Source: Candidatus Cloacimonetes bacterium 4572_55
GTDB lineage: Bacteria > 4572-55
Direction of reading: 5' to 3'
DNA: 26,595 nucleotides
Assembly: GCA_002084765.1 (NCBI GenBank)
Contig: NBMB01000038.1
Coordinates: 1-26,595, forward strand
Made by a program: the position numbers and the translations under genes. Below are positions 1 to 9,400 of the stretch, piece after piece. How positions within the stretch are numbered: the stretch's first letter is position 1; the number at the start of each line of letters is the position of its first letter. Below the pieces are notes generated by a model. It was given only the letters and a program-made list of their open reading frames with translations, was not told the DNA's origin and did no database searches.

Positions 1-2
1 AT

Positions 3-1808
3 TATAGCACTGTTTATATGAGCCATGAAAGCCGTCTGATTGTTGAATCTGGAGGTGTGCTGGATATGGTCAACTGCCGGCTCATTTCCAACCGGGCGAC
101 CGATACCCACGGGATTGGAAATAGTGTGATGGTCCGGGGTGGAACAATCCACGCGACCAATACCGCCTTCAGCACAGAGAGCGAAAGCGAGTCCTGGGAT
201 GGAATTCAACTGCAAGAGCGCGCGACTGGGATGTTTAACAACTGCATATTTGATCGCGCATATCCGCAGATTGTCGTTGCCGACGGTAGCGACGCGTCTG
301 TTAATAATTGCCATCTAAGCGGCGGTTCCATTGCCCTGCTTGCCGATAAAGCCGCCCTACTGGAAGTTTATGACAGCCAAATAGACGGGGGTATCAACAT
401 CTCTTCCACTGCGTTTATTATTCAGGGCAACACCATCCAAGCGCCGGCTGGCGGCGTGGGCTTGGACATCTCCTGGGTTGGCAACATGTCCGCCCATGCC
501 CGAGTTTGGGATAACAGCATTATCGGCGGGCATGTGGGTATCGGGATATACAATAGCCAAGTTTTTCTGGGCGCGTCGGATCAGGCGCCGGAACATGGCA
601 ATATGATTTTGGATAACACCGTAGGAATTTTGATCCAGAACAATTCGATTGCGGATTTGGCGGACAACCTGATCAGAGACGCCTCATCCGGATACGGGCT
701 GCCAGAGATCATACTAACTCAGGACAGCGACCTTCAAATGCGAGACGGCTGTAATACGGTCATGGATGACATATACGATGTGGGGTCTCATGATCAATAC
801 CTGCTGAAGTTGCTCAACTCCGACGGTCATCGCTATTCGGTTGACGGAAACTGGTGGGGACCGTATGATTACAACGACCCAGACCATCTAATCGAATTGG
901 CTGGCAGATTTAACCCGGATGGAGCGTTTGTGAGTTATAGCAAGGTATGCGGCGATCCGCCAGACGGCGATCTCCCCCCTGTGGAGGAGCTGTTTGCACA
1001 AGCGGAATCCGCGTTTGCCATCAATGATTACCAAACTGCGACGATCCTGTATAAGCAAATCATTGCAGACTATCCAGACAGCGAATATGCTGTTATAAGC
1101 GCCAAGCGGTTGTATGCCATTGAAAACTCAGACGGACAAAATTATCAGGAACTGATCGCATATTATGAAACAGTCTCGGATAATTCCGACGAAAAACCGT
1201 TAAAGCGGGCAACGGGACATCTTGTCACACAAAGTTATGTGAAATTAGAATCATATTCAACCGCTATTGATCGTTTAAGCGAGATTATAAATAATCCACC
1301 TACTTTTATTGATAGCATTTTTGCGGTGATTGACCGGGATTATGTATATCACATGATGGACAATAACGCGGTTCCCACTTCGGTGGGAGGGTCAGATTTC
1401 ATATACCAAAATCGGCTGGCGACTGTCAGGCGGCATTTAGAATGGAAAGAATTGGCACTCTCTTTATTGCTTGACGCGGAAAATTCACGGGATGATCAAG
1501 AGAGTCAAAATCCACATGTTCTCTATCCTTTTGGATTGGCGCAAAATTATCCCAACCCCTTTAATCCAAGGACCACGATTGGGTTCACCCTTCCATCTCT
1601 CGCCCGTGTCTCGCTGAAGGTCTATAACTCCAACGGTCAGTTGGTGCGCGCGCTGGCAGATAGCGAGTTTCCCGCGGGATCGCATCACGTGAATTGGAGC
1701 GGTGAAAATGATCTGGGTCAGACTGTGGGGTCAGGTCTCTACTTCTACCGATTGCGGACGCAAGACGGCAGTTTTGATCAGACCCGTAAGATGATCCTGA
1801 TGAAATAA
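3..1808 (+). CDS. Secreted right-handed beta-helix protein with TPR-like segment and T9SS sorting tail (5' partial)
   Basis: The frame is open to the left edge, so the gene starts outside the window; the ATG at 18 is probably internal because the residues before it continue the same beta-helix style. From about residue 1 to 300 (counting that Met as 1) there are repeated short strand-turn units rich in N, D and G, ending in a GNWWGPYD motif, as in NosD/pectate-lyase-type parallel beta-helices. Residues about 325-390 (FAQAESAFAINDYQTATILY) resemble a tetratricopeptide or YbgF-type helical repeat. From about residue 505 the NYPNPFNP motif opens a FlgD-like Ig domain ending in GLYFYRLRT and KMILMK, the type A sorting tail of proteins exported by type IX secretion. 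Inferred role: cell-surface or secreted protein. No catalytic residues can be assigned. A terminator follows directly. Confidence 0.85.
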   Translation, partial: YSTVYMSHESRLIVESGGVLDMVNCRLISNRATDTHGIGNSVMVRGGTIHATNTAFSTESESESWDGIQLQERATGMFNNCIFDRAYPQIVVADGSDASVNNCHLSGGSIALLADKAALLEVYDSQIDGGINISSTAFIIQGNTIQAPAGGVGLDISWVGNMSAHARVWDNSIIGGHVGIGIYNSQVFLGASDQAPEHGNMILDNTVGILIQNNSIADLADNLIRDASSGYGLPEIILTQDSDLQMRDGCNTVMDDIYDVGSHDQYLLKLLNSDGHRYSVDGNWWGPYDYNDPDHLIELAGRFNPDGAFVSYSKVCGDPPDGDLPPVEELFAQAESAFAINDYQTATILYKQIIADYPDSEYAVISAKRLYAIENSDGQNYQELIAYYETVSDNSDEKPLKRATGHLVTQSYVKLESYSTAIDRLSEIINNPPTFIDSIFAVIDRDYVYHMMDNNAVPTSVGGSDFIYQNRLATVRRHLEWKELALSLLLDAENSRDDQESQNPHVLYPFGLAQNYPNPFNPRTTIGFTLPSLARVSLKVYNSNGQLVRALADSEFPAGSHHVNWSGENDLGQTVGSGLYFYRLRTQDGSFDQTRKMILMK

Positions 1809-1834
1809 AGAGTTATTTTTCCCGTAATAAAACG

Positions 1835-1870
1835 AAATCCCGGATGCGTACGCGTTCGGGATTTTTTTTT
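1835..1870 (+). terminator. Rho-independent terminator of the beta-helix gene
   Basis: AAATCCCG at 1835-1842 pairs with CGGGATTT at 1857-1864, and the inner GATGCG/CGCGTT extends the stem with two G-U pairs, giving about 14 bp around a very small loop. It is followed by an uninterrupted run of nine T (1862-1870). It lies 27 nt after the stop codon. Confidence 0.9.
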
Positions 1871-1883
1871 GTTCATTCTGGAC

Positions 1884-1910
1884 TTGACAAATAACCAATG
1901 AAATTATACT
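1884..1910 (+). promoter_or_regulatory. Sigma70-like promoter for the DUF6079-like ATPase gene
   Basis: TTGACA at 1884-1889 and TATACT at 1905-1910 are separated by 15 nt; TACTTT two bases later would give a 17-nt spacer. The pair lies just after the terminator of the previous gene and about 125 nt before the next start codon. The AT-rich leader in between holds no convincing ORF. Confidence 0.5.
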
Positions 1911-2035
1911 TTAATAGATTAAATGCCAAATAGAAAAGATATTTATAAAAAAAAAGAGAGGCATATTCAACGGACGATATGTTAACTTATAAATATGACT
2001 ATGAATAAAAAATTAAAAATGGATCGGAGGAAAAA

Positions 2036-4660
2036 ATGCCAAAAATTAAAGAATTGATCGAACTGCCCATGGTGGAGACGGTTATCCAATTACGAAAAAT
2101 GCGCGATCTGAATGATGAATATGATAGTGCCGCCAGTTTCGAGCATCCCTATACACGCGGGTTGGCGGAATCATTTGTCCTGACCGAAGATATCGAAACC
2201 AACCTGTTGGTAATCATGCAGGTTTTGAGCGAGAGAAAAGGACGCGGTTTTTTCTTAACCGGCAGTTTCGGCGCGGGCAAATCCCATTTTTTAAGCGTGC
2301 TAAGTCTGTTGGTGCAATCTGTATCTGCAAAATCTGCGGATTGGATTTGGTTTCCGCTGATTCGACAGCAGCAGAAGCTGAAGAATTACCGTCGAATTTT
2401 TTCCGAAAGGCGTTATTTGACCGTAGAAATTCCCTTACTTTCTTATCAAGCCCGGCGGGGGTTGGAGGAGATTCTATTTGATGCGATCCAGACCAGGTTA
2501 TCGTCAAGCCGGTTCCAAATCGATACGGACCTGGCTGAGGAATCTTATTTTCTGCGACAATTCAAGATTCATATTTTGCCGTTGCATGAGCATAAGCTGG
2601 ATCGCGTAGTGCAGAAAAAATATCCGGGTATGAACACATGGAAACGGCTGCTGAACAATAACAGACAAGCCGCGTATCGATTGACCAAAGAATACCTTGC
2701 CGGATTGCCGGAAAAAATCCCCTTCCGCATGAGTTTGGATCGGGAAGAGGGTTTTGACCGGCTGGACACTATCCTCGACAAGCACGGATTCGACGGCGTT
2801 ATTTTTCTGATCGACGAATTATCGGAGTTTTTGAAATCCAAGAAAAAAGAATCGCTGAATGAGGACGCCCGTTTTTTGCAATATATTGGCGAACGGAGCG
2901 CGACCAGGCCGCTGTGGATCGTCGCCGCGCTGCAAGAACATATTGAAAAGACCGGAGATATTCAAAAGGCGGTGATTGATAAGATAAAAGATCGTTATCA
3001 TACGCATTTATCGCTTTCCACTCGCCATGTTCGCGAGCTGATCGACCACCGGTTGATCATCAAAAAGAAGAGCGCGTCCAAGCATATTCGAGAGGCGTAT
3101 CGGCAACTTAAGTTCAGCTTTAACAACATCCCCATGAAGGAAGACGAGTTCATCGAGATATATCCGATCCACCCGGAGACGCTAGAAGTACTCGACCTTT
3201 GCGCGGATCTTTTTAGCCAACGCCGTGGAACCGTAGACTTTATCCATCATCAAGTAAAGGGCGATCCTTCCAGAAGGATTACCGGAATTTTGGAGGAGGA
3301 TTTTACGAATCTACTGACGCCTGATCGGGTTTTTGACCACTTTGAGGATCGGCTGCGGGATTCGCCTCAACTGCGAAAATATTATGAGCTGTATCACGAA
3401 TATTTTTACAAACGGATTCATCGGCTATTTTCCGAAGATAAAAGCGACGCTCTGCACAGTCTCCGGTTGATCAAGATTTTGATTTTGCTCAAAATATCCG
3501 ATATTCAATCGCAAAGAACCCTGCGTCAATTAGCCCACATGTTACTTTATCAGGCACTTTCCGGCATATCTGGAGGAGTCAATTACGACTATCTGTCTGG
3601 ACATTTGATACAAAAAATGATCGACGAACTCAGCTATCTGCGGTTGACTTCGTCTCCTGATTCCGACGACCCGTTAGATGCGGTTCTGGAAATCGACCCG
3701 GAAACCACAACCGTCGATATTTTCTCCGACTCCATCCGGACGATCCGTCGGCAAGCGGAAAAGATGGAAATGATTTCGGCTTTGCTGAGAACCGTCAGTT
3801 ACGGCTCCATTCCATTGGCGCAGTTTTTAGATAAAAGCGATTCCTGGACGGTCAACTGGATGAATTCGGAGCGGAGAGGTCTGGTTCGATTAATCGACCT
3901 CACCCAAATCACCAACAAAAAAGCGAGCGAGCTGATCGGGCATATTCGGACAAGCGAGGATGATTTCGTCCTGATGATCGGCTATCCGCTCCAAATCGAC
4001 GCACAACGGGAACATGTCCGACAGCTCTTTCGATTTTGCAAGACGGATCCGCAGGACCGATTTGCAAAAGGGATTATCGCCTGGATTCCAACGCCGTTTA
4101 CTGAAGACGATCTGCTGCGGGATTGGTATGGGTATTCCATGCTGGCGAAAAAGTACGCGCGCTCAAATCACGAGAACGAAAGCCAGCAAGCGCAAGAGCT
4201 TTCCCGGATGGCGGAGAGCAAATTGGGATCGGTTGAATCTCTGATCCGATCCTCGATTCAAGCCTGCTATCGAAAAGGCGAATTTTTATCTCCAAGCCGC
4301 GACTTCTCCTTTGATTTTCCGGTATCGGCATATAAGGGATTTGAGGACTTACTCGGACTGATTGTAGATCGACCGCTAAAAGCACTTTATCCCAACTACC
4401 ATGAGATTCGAACTATGGTCAACCTATCGACCTCTTCGGTGAACGAGTTGATCACCGAGTTTGTGGTTCCAGGTCAGGTTGATTCGGTTCATCTCCCACA
4501 TCGAAATTATCTTCGCGGGTTGATTCATGGCGCGGCTGAGCCCTTGCGGCTCGTCCGTTCTGATCCGGCTCATCGTTCCGTACGGCTGAAAGTGGCTCCA
4601 GAAAAAAGCGTTGCTTGTCGCATTGTTTTGGAACGCGTCAACGAGGAGATGAATGGATAA
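2036..4660 (+). CDS. DUF6079/PglY-BrxC-like P-loop ATPase
   Basis: This is an 874-residue soluble protein. Walker A is GSFGAGKS at residues 76-83, immediately followed by HFL, and Walker B is GVIFLIDE at 254-261. A following WIVAALQEHIEKTGDIQ stretch (about 294-310) resembles the sensor region of large BREX-type ATPases (PglY/BrxC, DUF499, DUF6079). The N-terminal sequence up to Walker A matches what I recall of DUF6079 proteins. The C-terminal half is helical with no recognised domain. Known family members are often near 1200 residues and sit in phage-defence loci with PglZ and a methyltransferase; this one is shorter and has none of those partners next to it. The start is set by GGAGG at 2026-2030 before ATG. 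It has its own promoter and is convergent with nnrD, with 13 bp between the stops. Family assignment is moderately sure; a defence role is inference only. Confidence 0.7.
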   Translation: MPKIKELIELPMVETVIQLRKMRDLNDEYDSAASFEHPYTRGLAESFVLTEDIETNLLVIMQVLSERKGRGFFLTGSFGAGKSHFLSVLSLLVQSVSAKSADWIWFPLIRQQQKLKNYRRIFSERRYLTVEIPLLSYQARRGLEEILFDAIQTRLSSSRFQIDTDLAEESYFLRQFKIHILPLHEHKLDRVVQKKYPGMNTWKRLLNNNRQAAYRLTKEYLAGLPEKIPFRMSLDREEGFDRLDTILDKHGFDGVIFLIDELSEFLKSKKKESLNEDARFLQYIGERSATRPLWIVAALQEHIEKTGDIQKAVIDKIKDRYHTHLSLSTRHVRELIDHRLIIKKKSASKHIREAYRQLKFSFNNIPMKEDEFIEIYPIHPETLEVLDLCADLFSQRRGTVDFIHHQVKGDPSRRITGILEEDFTNLLTPDRVFDHFEDRLRDSPQLRKYYELYHEYFYKRIHRLFSEDKSDALHSLRLIKILILLKISDIQSQRTLRQLAHMLLYQALSGISGGVNYDYLSGHLIQKMIDELSYLRLTSSPDSDDPLDAVLEIDPETTTVDIFSDSIRTIRRQAEKMEMISALLRTVSYGSIPLAQFLDKSDSWTVNWMNSERRGLVRLIDLTQITNKKASELIGHIRTSEDDFVLMIGYPLQIDAQREHVRQLFRFCKTDPQDRFAKGIIAWIPTPFTEDDLLRDWYGYSMLAKKYARSNHENESQQAQELSRMAESKLGSVESLIRSSIQACYRKGEFLSPSRDFSFDFPVSAYKGFEDLLGLIVDRPLKALYPNYHEIRTMVNLSTSSVNELITEFVVPGQVDSVHLPHRNYLRGLIHGAAEPLRLVRSDPAHRSVRLKVAPEKSVACRIVLERVNEEMNG

Positions 4661-4666
4661 ATCAAT

Positions 4667-4690
4667 CCTCAGATTACGCGGATTTCGCAG
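4667..4690 (-). repeat. Dispersed 20-bp repeat, copy 1 (inside the nnrD 3' end)
   Basis: On the minus strand it reads AATCCGCGTAATCTGAGG, a close match to the consensus TTAATCTGCGTAATCTGCGGA seen in the other copies. It lies between the convergent stops of the ATPase gene and nnrD and provides the stop codon of the latter. Confidence 0.6.
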
Positions 4691-6323
4691 AACGGCTCTC
4701 GCAATGATCACAATGGTTGTCATGGTCTTGAGTTAATTTGTCGTTGCCGGCAAGTCGGTTAATGGCTCTGGGGATAAGCGGCAACAGATCGGAAGCGATT
4801 AAGCTATATTCACTTTTTTCCTCTACGTATATATCCGCGGCAAATCCATGCAGAAAAATTCCCGCTGCCCCAGCTGTTCCGGGTGAAAGACCCTGACCCA
4901 ACAGACCCGCTATCATACCGGTCAACACATCGCCGCTTCCGCCCGTGGCTAAGCCTGGATTACCGGTGGTATTGACATAGATATAGCCGTCCTGTGTCCC
5001 GACCAAAGCCGGAGCGCATTTCAAGACGACTGTGCAGCCAAATTTTGACGCGGCTTGACGGATGATAGCCGCCGGGTTTTCCAACACATCCCGAATCGGA
5101 ATATCGAGCAGTCTCGCCATTTCTCCCGGATGGGGCGTTATCACGATCTTTTCGTTTCCGGATTGCTCCAGAATCGACGGTTTATCAGCCAGCGCATTCA
5201 GTCCGTCCGCGTCGATGACCATAGGCATGCATGATTTCTCTACCTCTCGCCAGATCAACTCCACGGTCTCAGGATGGCGTGAGAGACCGGGACCGATCGC
5301 GGTCACGTTTGCCCAGCGCGTCAATCTATCCAGACCTTTCTCACCCAGAAGTGAGAGCGATCCGGTCGAGGTCTCCGCGAGAGGAGTGGTCATGGTCTCG
5401 GTCAGCTTCATCTCCATGATCAGATTCAAATTCTTGGGAATGCCCAGCTTGACAAGTCCCGCGCCGACGCGGAGCGCGGCTGAACAGGTCAACGCGGCGG
5501 CTCCAGTCATGCCTGTGGATCCAGCGATCACCGCGACTTTTCCGAAATCGCTTTTGAACGCGTCGAATTTCCGTTTTTGGAATAAATCCGAGATATCTTC
5601 CGGATCAATCAGTTCCATCTGGGGACCGGAAGATATCGAGGAGCCCTCGATTACCGCGGGCGGTATTCCGATATCAACGACCTCTAACCGACCGACATGG
5701 CTTCGACCAGGCTCAAAAATATGCCCTACTTTTGGCAGAGCCATTGTCGCTGTGAGATCCGCTTTCACTGCATGACTCTCTATTCGCCCGTTGCTCATGT
5801 CCACGCCGGAGGGCGCATCGATAGAGACTACCCGACAATGGGTGGGCTTTTCTCGGTTTATCATCGCAATCGCTTCCGAGGCAAGACCGCGAGGGGTTCC
5901 GAGAAAACCAGTTCCAAATATTGCGTCAACAATTATGTCGGCGTACTCCAAGGCCATGTCCGCCAACTCGTCCGCGGAGAGAAGTTCGATCACCTCCTCT
6001 CCCATGTTCAGAAGAATATTTAGATTGGTTTTTGCGTCGCCCTGAACGTCTTCTCGTTTCCCTATCAGGTAAACAATCACGTCCGCGCCGCTGTTCAACA
6101 GGTATCGAGCCACCACAAAACCGTCTCCGCCGTTATTTCCTTTCCCACAAATCACTGTCACATTAAGCTCCGATAGCTCCAATCCGTCAGATTCCGCAAG
6201 ATCGGCTATTGAGTCCACGATGCCCCTTCCCGCATTTTCCATCAAAACAATGCCGGGGATGCCGACTATTTCGATAGTAGTTTGATCAATAGATCGCATT
6301 TCGTCAGACGTCAAAACATACAT
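4674..6323 (-). CDS. nnr: Bifunctional NAD(P)H-hydrate epimerase / ADP-dependent NAD(P)H-hydrate dehydratase
   Basis: It repairs damaged NADH and NADPH: the N-terminal domain epimerises R- and S-hydrates and the C-terminal ribokinase-like domain dehydrates the S form at the cost of ADP. The epimerase half (about 1-225) carries CGKGNNGGDGFVVAR at 59-73 and DAIFGTGFLG at 133-142. The dehydratase half (about 255-525) carries ITPHPGEMARLL at 395-406 and the catalytic-site glycine motif GGSGDVLTGMIAG at 461-473. The length of 549 is a little above the usual 490-520 because residues about 525-549 (rich in H, D, N, C, S) are encoded by the dispersed repeat and its flank, and follow the normal family ending. 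AAGG before the ATG supports the start. It lies downstream of the PKD gene terminator, so it probably has its own promoter; a TATAAT (complement at 6357-6362) is the only candidate -10. Confidence 0.95.
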   Translation of the reverse strand: MYVLTSDEMRSIDQTTIEIVGIPGIVLMENAGRGIVDSIADLAESDGLELSELNVTVICGKGNNGGDGFVVARYLLNSGADVIVYLIGKREDVQGDAKTNLNILLNMGEEVIELLSADELADMALEYADIIVDAIFGTGFLGTPRGLASEAIAMINREKPTHCRVVSIDAPSGVDMSNGRIESHAVKADLTATMALPKVGHIFEPGRSHVGRLEVVDIGIPPAVIEGSSISSGPQMELIDPEDISDLFQKRKFDAFKSDFGKVAVIAGSTGMTGAAALTCSAALRVGAGLVKLGIPKNLNLIMEMKLTETMTTPLAETSTGSLSLLGEKGLDRLTRWANVTAIGPGLSRHPETVELIWREVEKSCMPMVIDADGLNALADKPSILEQSGNEKIVITPHPGEMARLLDIPIRDVLENPAAIIRQAASKFGCTVVLKCAPALVGTQDGYIYVNTTGNPGLATGGSGDVLTGMIAGLLGQGLSPGTAGAAGIFLHGFAADIYVEEKSEYSLIASDLLPLIPRAINRLAGNDKLTQDHDNHCDHCESRSAKSA

Positions 6324-6390
6324 GGTTCTACCTTAATAGTTAGAGATATTAGAATAATTATAGATATTAGCCGGAAAAAAAAATAAATTT

Positions 6391-6431
6391 GAAATAATAA
6401 AAGGGAGTAATTTATGCGATTACCCCCTTTT
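6391..6431 (-). terminator. Rho-independent terminator after the PKD-repeat gene
   Basis: Read on the minus strand, AAAGGGGGTAA and TTACTCCCTTT form an 11-bp stem with one mismatch around an 8-9-nt loop, followed by a T-rich stretch (TTATTATTTC). It lies about 36 nt after the stop of the PKD gene and before the start of nnrD, separating the two transcripts. Confidence 0.75.
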
Positions 6432-6466
6432 ACTATGTATTTCAGCAAATTACACGCTTCGATGCG

Positions 6467-9400
6467 TTATTGTTTTTCGATTTCCGGATCCGGCGGTCGG
6501 TTTGCCTTCACAGTAATCGTGTCGGTAGCTTTATTACAAGATAAGCCAGAATCGTCGGTCACGGTCAGAGTCACAGTATAGACTCCGGGCGCGGAATATG
6601 CATGACGCGGGTTGGGTCCCCCGCCATTTGAACCGTCGCCAAAATCCCAGCTATAGAAAAGCCGTCCGCCTTCTGGATCAAAAGAGGCGGTTCCATCGAA
6701 TTGGACGTCGTCGTACACACAGCCCACACAACTGTAGGTCATCTCCACACCCGCGTCAGCGACAGGCGGGTGGTTGACAACAACTGTGAGATCGCTTACA
6801 TGCTGATTACACTCGGTATTGGAATCGTCATACACGGTCAGTTTCACCTCATAGACGCCCGATTTTTGATACGCATGCGTGACTTTTTCGCCTTCCGCTG
6901 TTACCCCGTCGCCGAAATCCCAGCTATATCGGGAAATATCCCCATCAAAATCGGTAGACTGGCTTCCGTCAAAGTGGATATCCTGGTCAGGGCAGACAAA
7001 ACGATCTGCGCCCGCGACAGAGATCGGCCTCTGGTTCACGATAATTTTTATCGCGTCGGTAGCTGTGGAACATTCGGTTTCCGTGTCGTCCTTGACTCTC
7101 AGGGTCACGTCATAAACTCCTGGTTTGTCAAAGACTTGGGTCGCGGTCTTGCCCTGCTTCACCGTGTTATTGGCGATCATCCATGTATATTCGGTCACAC
7201 TACCGTCAGGGTCTGTGGAATCGCCGCCATCCAGCGTGACAGTCTCTCCTACGCAGACGGTTTGATCCACACCCGCGTTGGCAAGAGGCGGCTGGTTGAT
7301 AATAATCGTCACTTCCTTTGTCGCGACATTACATTCCGTAAGCGAGTTGTCGGTCACAGTCAATTTTGTGACGTAACTGCCCGCTTCCTGATAGGTTTTT
7401 GCCGGATTCACGCCGGAACTTGTCGATCCGTCTCCAAATTCCCACTGATAGCTGACGATGGAGCCGTCTTGATCCTTGGATTCCTTCCCATTAAATCGGG
7501 TCAGGTTGTTGACGCATAAAATCTGATCAGCTCCCGCGTCGGCAATCGGCGTATCATTGATCAGCACCTTAATATAATCCGTGTCGGAATTACATTCGGA
7601 GTCTGTATCATTTTTGACAGTCAACGCAACTTCATAGAGACCAGCCTGCGCATAAGAGTGATCCACTCTCATACCCGAACCTGTGGAGCCGTCGCCGAAA
7701 TCCCATTGATAGCTCGTAATTTGGTGGGATTCCGAGCGCGACAGGGATCCGTCAAAAGAGAGAGAGTTGTTCGCGCAAGAAATCTGATCGTCTCCCGCGT
7801 GGGCTATTGGCGATTCCAACACCGTGACAATCAACTGATCCGAGCTGGTATTGTCGCAATTTCCCGGAAGTTCGTCTCCGGTGATAGTCAATGTGACCGT
7901 GTAAGACCCGGATCTTGAATAGCTATGAACAGGAGTCGCGCCGCCAGTGAACGAGCCGTCGCCAAAATCCCAGTAGTAGCTATTCACCACGCCGTCGCTG
8001 TCTGTCGAGTTCGATCCGTCGAACTCGACACCCATATTGGCGCAGATCGATACGTCGTCTCCAGCGTACGCGACCGGCGACTCGCTGATGGTGACAACGA
8101 GCTTATCCATGCTGGCATGACACGGTAAACCCGTATCGTCGATAACAGTCAAGGTCGCTGTGTATACGCCCATTTCTTCGTATGCATGCGTGGGGCTGGC
8201 TACGCCGTGAATTTCTTCTGATCCGTCGCCAAAGTTCCAGACATAATCCAGGACTCCGCCTTCTGGGTCAAATGAACGGCTGCCGTTAAATACGGAGAGT
8301 TCGCCTCTGCAGAGAGCCATGTCTCCCCCTGCGTCCGCAACAGGCGGCTCGTTGATGAATATAGTCAACACGTCGCTATTGCACGCGCATTCCGATTCGG
8401 AATCGTCGCATACTGTCAATTTAACAGGATATGTCCCAGATTTGCTATACATATGCGTCGCTTTCACCCCGCTTTGTGGCGACGATCCATCGCCAAAATC
8501 CCAAAGATAGGTGAGATTTCCACCATCTGGATCGTGGGATTGGCTCGCGTCCAGACTGATTGTCGTGGAGCAGGTATTGATATCGTCTCCCGCAACAGCG
8601 ATAGGTGGATCGTTCACGGTCACAGTGAGTTGATCCGAATTCGAGTCACACCCTGTCCGAGAATCGTCAAATACTGTCAGAGTGACCGTATAAACTCCTG
8701 GCGAGATAAAGCTATGCCGCACATTTTGATCCTCTTTCATCGGCGAACCGTCGCCAAAATCCCATTGCCAGCGTGTGACTTTTCCATCCAAGTCGGAACT
8801 GCCAGACCCGGAAAAATTGGCGATTTCATCCGTACATACGACGCTATTTGGACCGGCTTCCGCTATTGGCGGCTTGTTCACGGTAATGAATCTGTAGCCC
8901 GTATGGACATTACAATCTCCACTGGAGTTGTCGGTAACAGTCAGCGCAGCGATATAATTCCCGGGCTTGTCGTAGCTGTGAGTAGCCTGGGCACCGGTAG
9001 CCAATGGGGCACTGTCGCCAAAATCCCAGGTATATGACGCCACCTCGCCATCGATATCTTGGGAAAATGCGCCGTCAAAGGGCAGGTTTTCGCCAACACA
9101 AACCGTGACCTCTTGACCAGCTTCCGCTATCGGAGGATGGTTGAAAAAGACTCGAAAATAGGTAGAGTGCGAATCGCAGCTCATATTTGAGTCGTCCCGC
9201 ACGGTCAGGGTGACGTTATAAACGCCTTTTTCCGGAAAAAGGTGGGCAACGCGTGCGCCGGAACCGGTTGTGCCATCTCCAAAATCCCAAAAATATTCCA
9301 CGACTTCGCCATCTGAATCATGGGATGCGGTTCCATCAAACTGGACCGTGCTCGAGCATGTGTGAATATCGTCGCCCAGAACAGCTACAGGCGGATTATT

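Noticed and set aside
4653-4736. A 27-codon plus-strand frame overlapping the end of the ATPase gene
   Set aside because: It is encoded by the dispersed repeat and its flank, overlaps nnrD, and has no family resemblance.
5062-5775. A 237-codon plus-strand frame opposite the nnr gene
   Set aside because: Its text is low in protein-like motifs and it lies wholly within the strongly supported minus-strand enzyme gene.
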